DNA from: Omnitrophica bacterium GWA2_41_15
GTDB taxonomy: Bacteria; Omnitrophota; Gorgyraeia; Gygaellales; UBA12090
Direction of reading: 5' to 3'
Assembly: GCA_919901925.1 (NCBI GenBank)
Contig: CAKKQA010000199.1
Coordinates: 1 to 32,566, forward strand
Length of the DNA: 32,566 bases
Below, in pieces: positions 8,324 through 17,719 of this stretch. The first letter of the stretch is position 1. Every line of letters starts with the position of its first letter. The position numbers and the translations under genes were made by a program. Below the pieces are notes generated by a model that was not told where the DNA came from, did no database searches, and saw nothing but the letters and a program-made list of their open reading frames with translations.

Positions 8324-9877
8324 CTACTTTGCGTATTCAATTGCCCTGGTCTCTCGAATCACCGTTACTTTGATCTGCCCGGGATATTCCATATCTTCCT
8401 CTATTTTCTTGCGTATATCTCTAGCCAAATTTACCGCGTCGCTATCGTTAATCCTTTCCGGCTGGACGATTACCCGGATCTCTCTTCCCGCGTGGATCGC
8501 GTATGATTTTTCTACGCCCTTAAAAAGATTGGCGATAGATTCTAGTTTATCCAAACGTTTTACGTATGTTTCAAGTGTTTCCCTGCGCGCGCCGGGACGT
8601 GACGCGCTGATTGCGTCCGCGGCTATTGCCAAAACCCCTAAAAGGCTTTTAGGTTCGTGCTCTTCGTGATGCGTCTCGATCGCGGCAATCACCTCGTTGC
8701 TTTCGCCATATTTCTTCGCCAGTTCCGCTCCAATACGGGCGTGAGTGCCTTCGACCTGATGATCAACAGCCTTTCCTATATCATGCAACAGGCCTATCCT
8801 GCGGCTGACCCGGTAATCCAGCCCCAATTCAGACGCCATAAGCCCCATAAGAAAAGATACTTCCTTGGAATGCTGTAAAGCGTTCTGGCCGTAACTGGTC
8901 CTATATCGCAGCCTCCCTAAAAGCCTTACCAGCTCCGGATGCAGGCCGTGTATCCCGACGTCAAAAGCCGCCCTTTCGCCTTCCTCTTTAATCTTCTCGT
9001 CCATCTCGCGCTTAACCTTCTCGACAATCTCTTCTATCCTGCCCGGATGGATGCGGCCGTCGACCATCAATTTCTCCAGCGTAAGCCGGGCGATTTCCCT
9101 GCGCACGCTGTCAAAACCCGAAAGCGTTACCGCCTCGGGCGTATCGTCTATAATAACATCGACTCCGGTGGCCATTTCCAGCGCCCGGATGTTGCGCCCC
9201 TCACGGCCGATTATCCTGCCTTTCATCTCATCGCTGGGCAGGCTCACCACACAAACAGTTGACTCAACAGTATGTTCAACCGCGCAGCGCTGTATTGCCA
9301 TCGTTATAATTTCCGTTGCTTTCTTGGCGCTTCCTTCTTTTATTTCCTCTTCATTACGCTTGACCAAAACCGCTTTCTCATTACCCAGCTCTTCGGAAAT
9401 GCGCGCCAATAAAACCTGCTTGGCCTCTTCCGCGGTAAGGCTGGAGATTTTCTGCAGGCGCTCTTTCTCTTCGTTAAGTAAAGCGGCAAGCTGCCTGTCT
9501 TTTGCCTTCAGCGCTTCTTCAGTAGTATGAAGGGCTTCCGAGCGGGATTCTAACTCTTTTTCCTTTTTTTCAAGAAGAGTAACTCTTCGGTCGAGATTTT
9601 CTTCTTTTACAGCCATCCTTTTTTCCAGCCCATCGAGCTCCTGCCGTTTTTCCACGGTGGAACGCTCAAATTCCTGGCGAAGGCGGTGCATCATATCTTT
9701 ACCTTCAAGCTCTATTTCTCTACGAAGGGTTTCCGCCTCTTTTTTCGCCTGTTCGATTATTTGTTGTGCCTTGGTTTCCGCGTCTTGGATTTTCTGTTCG
9801 GCAAAATATTTCCTAAGGTAATATCCGACGCATAGCGATACCAACACGCCTACAATAAATATTATTATGGTTAACAT
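8324..9877 (-). CDS. rny: ribonuclease Y
   Basis: N-terminal TM, coiled coil, KH domain [33 protein letters not shown] domain [30 protein letters not shown]. Confidence 0.96.
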   Translation of the reverse strand: MLTIIIFIVGVLVSLCVGYYLRKYFAEQKIQDAETKAQQIIEQAKKEAETLRREIELEGKDMMHRLRQEFERSTVEKRQELDGLEKRMAVKEENLDRRVTLLEKKEKELESRSEALHTTEEALKAKDRQLAALLNEEKERLQKISSLTAEEAKQVLLARISEELGNEKAVLVKRNEEEIKEGSAKKATEIITMAIQRCAVEHTVESTVCVVSLPSDEMKGRIIGREGRNIRALEMATGVDVIIDDTPEAVTLSGFDSVRREIARLTLEKLMVDGRIHPGRIEEIVEKVKREMDEKIKEEGERAAFDVGIHGLHPELVRLLGRLRYRTSYGQNALQHSKEVSFLMGLMASELGLDYRVSRRIGLLHDIGKAVDHQVEGTHARIGAELAKKYGESNEVIAAIETHHEEHEPKSLLGVLAIAADAISASRPGARRETLETYVKRLDKLESIANLFKGVEKSYAIHAGREIRVIVQPERINDSDAVNLARDIRKKIEEDMEYPGQIKVTVIRETRAIEYAK

Positions 9878-9922
9878 GATTGTTTATTCCTCCCTTATAA
9901 AAACACAGATGACTTTAGAAGC

Positions 9923-10013
9923 TGTCTTTGCGAGGAGCCGTCGTTTACACTGGCGACGAAGCAATCTCTAAAAACGAGTTTGTTTCGAACAGCCAAATGC
10001 GGCCTTCGCAAGA
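9923..10013. repeat. MITE/REP-like palindromic repeat, copy 2 (degenerate)
   Basis: gtctttgcgaggagccgtcgtt...gcgacgaagcaatctc..aaaacgag, with a decayed right half. Confidence 0.6.
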
Positions 10014-10035
10014 GCATCTGCGCGTATTTTGTGCT

Positions 10036-10584
10036 TTAGGCGAAGAGGACTTTATCCACGCGGATATCGTGAGGCATACAGGCAGGTAGTTTTTTTAAAA
10101 CCTGGAATTTATAGGCAAGCCCTACTTTTGGAGTATCTTCAGGGACCGCATCCAAGAACCGGTCATAATAACCCATGCCTCGCCCCAGGCGGTTTCCTTT
10201 AAAATCAAAGGCAAGCCCCGGGACAATAACAACGTCGATCTTTTTTGAATCTATGGGCTTTTTATGTAGTGGTTCATGAATATCGTAAGCGCCTTTCTGA
10301 AAATGCTTTTTCTCCAATCCCGTAAGTAAACAGGGAATAATCTTTCTTGTCTTTATATCACAGGTAGGTACTGCCACGTTTTTGCCTAATTTAACTGCCT
10401 CTTCGATCATCCGGCGCGTCTGGACCTCGCCGTCATGCGCTATATAAAACATTACTGTTTTTGCTTGTTTAAAAAACTTCAACCTGAAGAGCTTACGCAT
10501 TATCTTCAGCGATATTGCTTGAGCCTCCTCCTTTTTTTGTGCTCTTAGTTTTGTTATCATTTGTGTTCGTAATGCCTGATTCAT
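10036..10584 (-). CDS. fau: 5-formyltetrahydrofolate cyclo-ligase
   Basis: [28 protein letters not shown] signature; start reassigned to ATG 10584, overlapping the nifU stop (ATGA). Confidence 0.88.
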   Translation of the reverse strand: MNQALRTQMITKLRAQKKEEAQAISLKIMRKLFRLKFFKQAKTVMFYIAHDGEVQTRRMIEEAVKLGKNVAVPTCDIKTRKIIPCLLTGLEKKHFQKGAYDIHEPLHKKPIDSKKIDVVIVPGLAFDFKGNRLGRGMGYYDRFLDAVPEDTPKVGLAYKFQVLKKLPACMPHDIRVDKVLFA

Positions 10585-10982
10585 TGCTGCTTTATATTCT
10601 GTTTTTTCCTGTAATCTTCGATTGCCGCTTTGAGGGCCTCTTCCGCCAGCACCGAACAATGCATCTTTATCGCCGGCAACCCTCCTAATGCTTCGGCAAC
10701 CGCTTTATTTGAAACCTTCAGGGCGTCATCTGTGCTTTTGCCCTTAATCATCTCGGTAACCATCGAGCTGGTTGCAATGGCAGCGCCACAACCAAAAGTC
10801 TTAAACCTAGTATTCACTATTATACCATTCTCTACTTTAATATACAATCTAAGGACGTCGCCACAGACAGGATTTCCGACATTTCCTATGCCATTGGCGT
10901 CTGAAAGCTCTCCGCAATTCCTTGGATGAAGAAAATGGTCCATTACTTTCTCTGAATATACACTACCGCTATCTTGTGCCAT
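10581..10982 (-). CDS. iron-sulfur cluster assembly scaffold, NifU/IscU-like
   Basis: [69 protein letters not shown] (three conserved Cys). Confidence 0.92.
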   Translation of the reverse strand: MAQDSGSVYSEKVMDHFLHPRNCGELSDANGIGNVGNPVCGDVLRLYIKVENGIIVNTRFKTFGCGAAIATSSMVTEMIKGKSTDDALKVSNKAVAEALGGLPAIKMHCSVLAEEALKAAIEDYRKKQNIKQQ

Positions 10983-12012
10983 ACGCCATCCTTAAATTAC
11001 CATATTTTCGATTTCTATATTTAATGTTTTTCCTAACTCTTATCAAGCCATCTTTCATTCTTTGATGCTTAAGGAATGGCGAAAGCCAATCCAAAAGCTT
11101 CAACAAATCTCGCTTTTTATATACAGCCAATCGCCAGAAATCTTGATTTGTTTTGTATGCTTTATTAAGATGCAATTGATATTTTGATAAGTTCACCTTA
11201 CTGCCCTTTGGCCTGTCTAATGTCAGCTTTGCATTTATCCCTTTGTCACTCAATTTGCTCTGGATTTGAGATAATATATTCCTGTCATAAGTACCTACCC
11301 TCAAATAAGCGCAATTGTTACTGTGAATACCCAAGTCCCCTTCCGCATCTAAATAACCCGCAAAAAAAGAAAAGAAACACCGATTGTTTCGTAATATCCA
11401 AGGCCTAATCATGTCTTTCTTCTCTAACAAAAAGCTAAAAGAATCGTTAAGGGCACACTGAATTCTAATAACCTTTGCTGCATCTCTTTTGGTTATCCGA
11501 ACATAGCCATATTTTTTAAATAAATTCTTAATTAAAACTATTTGATCCAGAATGGCGGAACCACACTCTACTGAAATAATTTTTCCGTTTTTCTCATACT
11601 TTTTAACGAATAAATCGCCTAGCCGGAAACCTACAAGATATGCTTTTTCGATCAAATCTCCTCTGAAATTTTGCTTGGGATATTTGATATGCGCTTCTGA
11701 AATATCTCTAATCTTGATTTGATATTCTTTTAACCTATTTAGTATAGTGCTGTTACTGCATGAATATTCCCGGGCTATCTGAAAACTTGTTTTCTTTTCC
11801 TTTGTATATAAAAATCTTAATCTATCTTTAGGGATGTCCAATTTAACCGACATTGAAGGACGTACTTTAATCTTGTGCTGGTGGAGTTTTCTCTGTATGG
11901 TGGTTGCGCCACAATTATAAACTTTAGCTAAACGACGAACTGAAAAATTATGATTTTCGTATAACTCGCTCATCTGATTCTCATCTATATTAACTTGTCC
12001 TTTACTCATCAA
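10969..12012 (-). CDS. free-standing LAGLIDADG homing endonuclease with two N-terminal HTH repeats
   Basis: Two HTH-like units ([41 protein letters not shown]) then LAGLIDADG-like [12 protein letters not shown] and [14 protein letters not shown]. Confidence 0.82.
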   Translation of the reverse strand: MMSKGQVNIDENQMSELYENHNFSVRRLAKVYNCGATTIQRKLHQHKIKVRPSMSVKLDIPKDRLRFLYTKEKKTSFQIAREYSCSNSTILNRLKEYQIKIRDISEAHIKYPKQNFRGDLIEKAYLVGFRLGDLFVKKYEKNGKIISVECGSAILDQIVLIKNLFKKYGYVRITKRDAAKVIRIQCALNDSFSFLLEKKDMIRPWILRNNRCFFSFFAGYLDAEGDLGIHSNNCAYLRVGTYDRNILSQIQSKLSDKGINAKLTLDRPKGSKVNLSKYQLHLNKAYKTNQDFWRLAVYKKRDLLKLLDWLSPFLKHQRMKDGLIRVRKNIKYRNRKYGNLRMAYGTR

Positions 12013-12668
12013 CTCTGTCCACTTAGAATTAATCTATGCGGTTTTATCGTCTTCCTATGGTCTTTAGGGGCAGAAATCTCTTTCATCTTTTCCAGCTTGC
12101 CCTTTTTCTCTAACTCGCGGTAGATAAGGACCCAGGCGCAATCCTTGTCCCTGTCCACCTCGCATTTACCCTTTATCATACCACCGCAGGGGCCGTTTAG
12201 CAACCCCTTTGAACAGCGGGTCAGCGGGCAGATACAGCCGGTTTTATCCAAAATGCACTCCCCGCAATTTGAACACACTTCAAAGAAATCTCCCTTGGCA
12301 TCGACGAGCGTGCCAAACATCGAATTCAACGCCGGCAAAACATCCAATCCGAAACGATCGTTTTCTTTAACAGATTGCACGCCCAAACCGCAAGACATCA
12401 CTAAGGCCGCATCGCTTGCTTTTAACGCCGCGATGTTCTTGGCAAAGGCGGTCTTTATCTGCGAAGCCATGCAAGGAGCATCAGGAATCGCGCAGGCAGT
12501 AACTTCTTTTCCTTGCGATTGCAGGTATTCTTTCATCTGCGCTACCTCTGATTCTCCGCCGGTCTTACAAGTCGTCGCGCATTCTCCGCAGCCGACCAAA
12601 AACACGCGCTTGAATTTCTCAAGCATCTTCAAAATTTCTTCCTCTGATTTTTTCTGGGTAACAATCAT
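12009..12668 (-). CDS. metV: methylenetetrahydrofolate reductase C-terminal/MetV-like zinc-binding protein
   Basis: VGCGECATTCKTGGE, VMSCGLGVQ, CSNCGECILDKTGCICPLTRCSKGLLNGPCGG. Confidence 0.82.
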   Translation of the reverse strand: MIVTQKKSEEEILKMLEKFKRVFLVGCGECATTCKTGGESEVAQMKEYLQSQGKEVTACAIPDAPCMASQIKTAFAKNIAALKASDAALVMSCGLGVQSVKENDRFGLDVLPALNSMFGTLVDAKGDFFEVCSNCGECILDKTGCICPLTRCSKGLLNGPCGGMIKGKCEVDRDKDCAWVLIYRELEKKGKLEKMKEISAPKDHRKTIKPHRLILSGQS

Positions 12669-12694
12669 TTTGGGTTGAAAGGTTATGCTTCTAT

Positions 12695-13636
12695 TTACTT
12701 GTTTACTTTACACTCTTCCTCTGAAATAACCCCGCCTGTCCTCGCTGTAAAAATCTTTGTACCGCTTATGCCGCAATTAGAAGGTTTCGCCACTATTTCA
12801 TATCCAGTATCGCTCAGATTCAGAGAATAAACATAACCTGCGAACGCCGAGCCATTAGTAACCTGCTTTGGATAGACCTGCTTCGTACCTCTAAGTTCTA
12901 ATTCATCCTTGGGATACTTTCCTTTTGCGGATTTATATGCCTCTGCCGTTTGAGAAATTATTCTTACGGTTGATTGGGCAACCATATCATCGCCCATAGC
13001 ATCCATCTTTTGCTTTAAGCTATGCTTTAAGCTATTTGGAATTACCATAGGCGCTACTTGCGCACAAACGAACAGTAGAATCCATGGCGCCACAAAAAAA
13101 GCAAACACCGTTCTTACTGTGCCCATTTTATGAATCTTTTTATAACCGATAAATCCAACTACGGTGCCCCAAATTCCACTAATCAACACTCCAAAAAATG
13201 GAATAACAGCCCAAAGGTATGCGGCAGAAGCATACGCGCATATATTAAGCGTCCCCTTAAAACCGCCTTTACCCCGAAACAACAACACAAATAAATGCAT
13301 AAAGGCTGAAACGATATATAAGAATACCACCGCCGCGGGTATCTGCAAAAGATTGGCCCAAGAAAATAGCTTAGGAGCTAATTGAGGCAGTAATTTATTA
13401 ACAAATACTGCCCGCAACAATAATGAAAAAAACAACAAGTTGAAACAGGCAACCAACATATAAACAATCCAGCAAAAATAAACAGGAGCGAAATTGTCTT
13501 TGCCGGTGTCCAGCCTGCTAAAAAAATCCTGGGGATGGAATAAAACTTGTTTTACTGTCCCCACAAAAGCCTTTAAAAAACCTATCTCTTTTCTTTGCAA
13601 CCACGGAACTGGAGTATTTTGGTTTTGTTCTTCCAT
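12695..13636 (-). CDS. Yip1-domain membrane protein
   Basis: FLKAFVGTVKQVLFHPQDFFSRL start and multiple TM helices typical of Yip1; soluble C-terminal tail. Confidence 0.6.
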   Translation of the reverse strand: MEEQNQNTPVPWLQRKEIGFLKAFVGTVKQVLFHPQDFFSRLDTGKDNFAPVYFCWIVYMLVACFNLLFFSLLLRAVFVNKLLPQLAPKLFSWANLLQIPAAVVFLYIVSAFMHLFVLLFRGKGGFKGTLNICAYASAAYLWAVIPFFGVLISGIWGTVVGFIGYKKIHKMGTVRTVFAFFVAPWILLFVCAQVAPMVIPNSLKHSLKQKMDAMGDDMVAQSTVRIISQTAEAYKSAKGKYPKDELELRGTKQVYPKQVTNGSAFAGYVYSLNLSDTGYEIVAKPSNCGISGTKIFTARTGGVISEEECKVNK

Positions 13637-13656
13637 GAGCGCCTCCTCTTTTTCTG

Positions 13657-15003
13657 CTATCCCTTCTTATCCCCGCGTAGCTTCTCTAAACGCTGCTTTA
13701 TCTTCGCCTCATAGCCGTTTTCCGTCGGCTCATAGTATTTTTTATCCGACGGGATATACTCCTGATTCACATAATGATCTTTAAAATCGTGGGCGTATTT
13801 ATATCCTACGCCGTGGCCGAGCTCTTTAGCTGCGGAGTAACTTTTGTCGCGCAAATGCTGCGGCACCTCAAGCAGCCTGCCTTTTTCGACATCCTCAGTG
13901 GCTCGTTCTATCGCCAGATAGCTTGCGTTTGACTTCGGCGCGCAGGCAACATAAATTGTAGCCTGCGACAAAGGGATGCGGCATTCCGGCATGCCGATAA
14001 ACTCAACCGCAGTAAGGGCGTTATTGGCAACAATCAACGCCTGCGGATCGGCATTGCCCACATCTTCGCTCGCGCAGATACATATCCGGCGGGCGATAAA
14101 ACGGGGGTCTTCTCCGGCGTAAAGCATTTTTGCCAGCCAATAAACCGCGGCATCAGGATCTGTGCCGCGCATACTTTTGATAAATGCCGAGATGGTATCG
14201 TAATGGCCGTCTTCCTTGCGGTCGTAGAGGACTTGTTTCCTTTGTATGGATTCCTCTGCCTGCGCTAAGCCGAAATTGATTGAGCCGGCCTTATCTTTTT
14301 GCGTGGTGAGTATCCCGACCTCTAACGCGTTTAACGCCCGTCGAGCATCGCCATCGCAGGCTTGAGCAAGAAATTCAAGCGCATACTTTTCCGCCTTTAT
14401 ATTTAAAGAGCCGAATCCTCTTTCTTTATCTTTGATCGCGTTATTCAGGATAGCCAATATTTCATCCTTTGTCAAGGTTTTAAGCTCGAAGACAAGGCTG
14501 CGCGACAAAAGCGGCGAGATGATATAAAAAAACGGGTTATAAATCGTGGCGCCGATTAAGATTACATTGGCCTCTTCGACGTCAGGCAAAAGCACGTCTT
14601 GCTGGGCCTTGTTAAAACGGTGTATCTCGTCGATAAAAAGCACTGTCTTATGGCCCCGCGCTTTTAGCTTTTTTGCCTGTGAGATTATTTTACGCAGTTC
14701 CTCGACATTAGAAGTAGTGGCGTTGACGTAGACAAATTCGGATTTTGTCTGCGCGGCAATGCAATAAGCCAAAGAAGTCTTGCCTGTCCCCGGAGGGCCG
14801 AACAAAATCAATGATACTAAACGGTCAGCCTCAACTGCCCGGCGCAAAAGCTTGCCGGGGGCAATAACGTGCTTTTGGCCGAAAACCTCGTCTAAAATCC
14901 TCGGCCGCATACGCACTGCCAATGGTAAATCTTTGGTATTTATGGGGATTTGTTCATGGGGAAACAGGTCGGTATTTTCTTGTTCTTTAAGCTTACTGCA
15001 CAT
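13657..15003 (-). CDS. rarA: replication-associated recombination protein RarA (AAA+ ATPase)
   Basis: LAVRMRPRILDEVFGQKHV, Walker A LFGPPGTGKTSLA, Walker B VLFIDEIHRFNKAQQD, C-terminal GVGYKYAHDFKDHYVNQEYIP. Start at ATG 15003. Confidence 0.93.
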   Translation of the reverse strand: MCSKLKEQENTDLFPHEQIPINTKDLPLAVRMRPRILDEVFGQKHVIAPGKLLRRAVEADRLVSLILFGPPGTGKTSLAYCIAAQTKSEFVYVNATTSNVEELRKIISQAKKLKARGHKTVLFIDEIHRFNKAQQDVLLPDVEEANVILIGATIYNPFFYIISPLLSRSLVFELKTLTKDEILAILNNAIKDKERGFGSLNIKAEKYALEFLAQACDGDARRALNALEVGILTTQKDKAGSINFGLAQAEESIQRKQVLYDRKEDGHYDTISAFIKSMRGTDPDAAVYWLAKMLYAGEDPRFIARRICICASEDVGNADPQALIVANNALTAVEFIGMPECRIPLSQATIYVACAPKSNASYLAIERATEDVEKGRLLEVPQHLRDKSYSAAKELGHGVGYKYAHDFKDHYVNQEYIPSDKKYYEPTENGYEAKIKQRLEKLRGDKKG

Positions 15004-15025
15004 ACTGCTCTCGTATATTTGGTGC

Positions 15026-15056
15026 TGTAGTGACAGCACAGTGTGCTGTCACTACA
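15026..15056. repeat. 31-bp perfect palindrome, copy B (upstream of rarA)
   Basis: TGTAGTGACAGCACA G TGTGCTGTCACTACA. Confidence 0.9.
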
Positions 15057-15293
15057 ATGATTGGCGATGAAGCTATAACGTTAGCTTCTGATGTGATCTA
15101 TCGGAATTGTTTACCCTCCTACACCCTTCAACATACGAACGATGGCAGGGCTTCGGAGGGTTATTTGCCGCTTTGCAGGATGATTGTGTTCTTCCGCCTA
15201 CACCCTTCGAAGCCGCAACACTGATAAGGCTACGGCGGATTGTCCCGCCTTCCCGCCTATGGCGGGATCCGCCAAAGGCGTGATCGGCGGAAC

Positions 15294-15467
15294 AAAAAAA
15301 TCCCCGCGCATTGCCGTGGGACTGATTGTCTGAACCCCTTGTTCAGGTGGGCGCCTCCTCTTAACAGCTATCGCTGAAAAGAGAGTCCGGCTCCCGTTTA
15401 TAATTTGTTGGTTCAACTATTTTCTAGTCCTCACGAGCACGGCAGGGATAAGTTCTCTGTTTGCTCT
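15294..15467 (-). ncRNA. ssrS: 6S RNA
   Basis: Minus strand has CCCACCTGAACAAGGGGTTCAGACAATCAGTCCCACGGCAATGCGCGGGGATTTTTTT, matching the 6S 3' side; the 5' side ATCCCTGCCGTG...GTGAGGACT pairs with AGTCCCACGGC...GCGGGGAT. T-run at the 3' end. Located upstream of rarA. Confidence 0.82.
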
Positions 15468-15473
15468 ATTTAA

Positions 15474-15501
15474 AGTATACCACATGCTATTATAAAAGCA
15501 A
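15474..15501 (-). promoter_or_regulatory. sigma70-type promoter for 6S RNA
   Basis: TTGCTT - 16 nt - TATACT, about 7 nt before the proposed RNA start. Confidence 0.55.
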
Positions 15502-15513
15502 GCCTAAGCACTT

Positions 15514-17523
15514 TCACTTTCTTATTGCCGCGCCTAATTTTTCGTTTAATCTCTTGATGATTGAGCCGACAAAGCCCATAGTTTCTTCGCTGGTAAGCGT
15601 CCTTTCGTTGGAACGAAATAAGAGAGACAGGGTTATAGATTTTTTCCCTTCGCCCAATTCTTTGGCCCGGTATAAATCCTTGAAATCAATCTCTTGCAAA
15701 AACCGGATACCGCAAGAAGCGATTTCATCCAAAATCCTTTTATAGGGCAGGCTTTCGTCAACAATTAAACTGATATCAAACTGCGCCGAAGGATATATAG
15801 GAAGGGGCTTGTATTTGCGGCATATAACTGCTTCCCTAACAAGCTCATCTATTTTTAGTTCGGCGACAAAAACATCGCCGCCTTCGATTTTATACCGCGA
15901 TAACGCTTGCGTGTCAACCCTGCCGATAAAACCATAACTTTTTCCGGCAATGCTCAAATCCGCAGCCTGCCCCTCGGCAAAAAAAGAATGGGAGCAAGGC
16001 CCAAACTTATAATTTTCAATGCCCAATTTTATAAATAATAATTCCAGATATCCTTTTGCTTCTAAAAAGTTTTTGCCTTTTGCTAATAGGCATAATGAGG
16101 TATGCTCTCCTTTTAGATCAAAATTATTGCCCAACTCAAATAATAATTCCGGATTATTTTCTAATTCCTGATTTCTTCTCAATGCCTCTAATAATCCGGG
16201 AAACATTGCCGGCCGCAAATATTCCTGCTGGGCGCTTAAGGGATTAGCCAAAGACACGCACTGCTCCTCGAATAACCCTGCCTTTTTCAAAAAATCTTTA
16301 CCGATCAGGCTATATGTTATGATTTCGCTAAATCCGACGGCGCGCAGAATCTCTTTTATCTTCTTACGCGCGCAAATACCCGCGTCTTCTTTGATTTCTT
16401 GCGGCTTTATCGCCGGTAAGGTCACAAGAATGTTTTCATAGCCATAAATGCGGCTGATTTCTTCTAATATATCCGCCTCACATTGGACATCCTGACGGAA
16501 CGCGGGAACAGAAAACCTCAAATTATCTTTTTTCGCGAGGCAAACTTCAAACCCAAGCGGGCTAAGCAAATCTTTGATCTTAGGTGCCGTCAAATTATCG
16601 TTTAGTAACCTGCCCGCGTTAGGCAAGCCCACATTTACCGATGTTTGAGGCACTTTATTGGCGCCGGATTTATACAACCCGCCAAGAGAGCCTCCGGCAA
16701 ATTCCAATATCATTGACGAAGCCATATCGGAACTGCTTACTACTTGCGCGATATCCACGGATCTTTCAAAACGATACGAAGAATCTGTGGATAACGCCAA
16801 GAGGCGGGCGCACTTACGCACTCTAACCGGCGAAAAATACGCGCTTTCCAAAAGTATGTTTTTAGTGGCAACTGTGACTTCGGTATCTTTCCCGCCCATT
16901 ACCCCGGCGGCAGCTAATGGTTTTTTATCGTCGCAAATCAATAAAACCTCGGAAGAAAATTTGCGGTTTTGGCCGTCGATCATTAATAATTGTTCGCCTT
17001 CGTGGGCCTTGCGGACAATAACCCCGCCACCATCTATTTTGTCCAAATCGAAGGCGTGCAACGGCTGGCCTGTGGCGTATAAAATATAATTGGTTATATC
17101 CACAATGTTGTGGACCGGCCTTAAGCCTATTGCCTCTAATCTTTTCGCCAGCCACGCAGGCGACGGGCTGACTTTTACATCACGGATAACTCGAGCGGAA
17201 TAAAACAGGCAATCTTTTTTATCCTGAATAACTATTGAAAGTGACGGCTCCTTTGGCGCTTCTCTCTTGACTGCTAACCCTTTACCCTTTACCCTTAACC
17301 CTGCAAATTTTTTGCCCGTGACCGCCGCTACTTCCCGCGCAATCCCGGCTATCGACAACCAATCCGGGCGGTTTGATGTGATTTCGATTTCAAAGACATA
17401 ATCGTCTTGAAATTTCTCTAAAGAAACCACTTCCAAGCCCGCCATGGTCAGTTTCTCTGCCAAGGCTTCAGGAGAAATCCTGACATCCACAAAATCCTTT
17501 AACCAATTGTAGGTAATTTTCAT
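15514..17523 (-). CDS. pheT: phenylalanyl-tRNA synthetase beta subunit
   Basis: MKITYNWLKDFVDV start at 17523; EITSNRPDWLSIAGIAREVAAVTGK, HNIVDITNYIL, GQPLHAFDLDKI; C-terminal ferredoxin-fold anticodon-binding domain. Confidence 0.94.
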   Translation of the reverse strand: MKITYNWLKDFVDVRISPEALAEKLTMAGLEVVSLEKFQDDYVFEIEITSNRPDWLSIAGIAREVAAVTGKKFAGLRVKGKGLAVKREAPKEPSLSIVIQDKKDCLFYSARVIRDVKVSPSPAWLAKRLEAIGLRPVHNIVDITNYILYATGQPLHAFDLDKIDGGGVIVRKAHEGEQLLMIDGQNRKFSSEVLLICDDKKPLAAAGVMGGKDTEVTVATKNILLESAYFSPVRVRKCARLLALSTDSSYRFERSVDIAQVVSSSDMASSMILEFAGGSLGGLYKSGANKVPQTSVNVGLPNAGRLLNDNLTAPKIKDLLSPLGFEVCLAKKDNLRFSVPAFRQDVQCEADILEEISRIYGYENILVTLPAIKPQEIKEDAGICARKKIKEILRAVGFSEIITYSLIGKDFLKKAGLFEEQCVSLANPLSAQQEYLRPAMFPGLLEALRRNQELENNPELLFELGNNFDLKGEHTSLCLLAKGKNFLEAKGYLELLFIKLGIENYKFGPCSHSFFAEGQAADLSIAGKSYGFIGRVDTQALSRYKIEGGDVFVAELKIDELVREAVICRKYKPLPIYPSAQFDISLIVDESLPYKRILDEIASCGIRFLQEIDFKDLYRAKELGEGKKSITLSLLFRSNERTLTSEETMGFVGSIIKRLNEKLGAAIRK

Positions 17524-17577
17524 ATTAATATAATAACTGTTGAAAAAACGTTCTGTACCTAATGAGCTCTTTTCAAT

Positions 17578-17683
17578 GTCATTGCGAGGAACCCTCGCTT
17601 GACATATCCGTGACGAAGCAATCTCGCACTTAAAAACGCGATTGCTTCGTCGCCTCGTGATAGCGAAAGCTCCTCGCAATGAC
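17578..17683. repeat. MITE/REP-like palindromic repeat, copy 3
   Basis: gtcattgcgaggaaccctcgcttgacatatccgtgacgaagcaatctcg...cgattgcttcgtcg...gctcctcgcaatgac. Confidence 0.88.
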
Positions 17684-17719
17684 AAAAATTGTTATGCATT
17701 ATAATCTAATAGTTTATGG

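Noticed and set aside
9051-9530. 159-aa plus-strand ORF opposite rny
   Set aside because: Antisense to the KH and coiled-coil coding region; Ser-rich composition is a complement artifact.
12145-12678. 177-aa plus-strand ORF opposite metV
   Set aside because: Antisense to a Cys-rich conserved gene; no recognizable domain.
15198-15416. 72-aa minus-strand ORF
   Set aside because: Overlaps the proposed 6S RNA and hairpin repeats; no protein-family resemblance.
17524-17685. N-terminal extension of pheT (MSLRGAFAITRRRSNRVFKCE...)
   Set aside because: Translation of palindromic repeat copy 3; MKITYNWLKDFVDV at 17523 is the normal PheT start.
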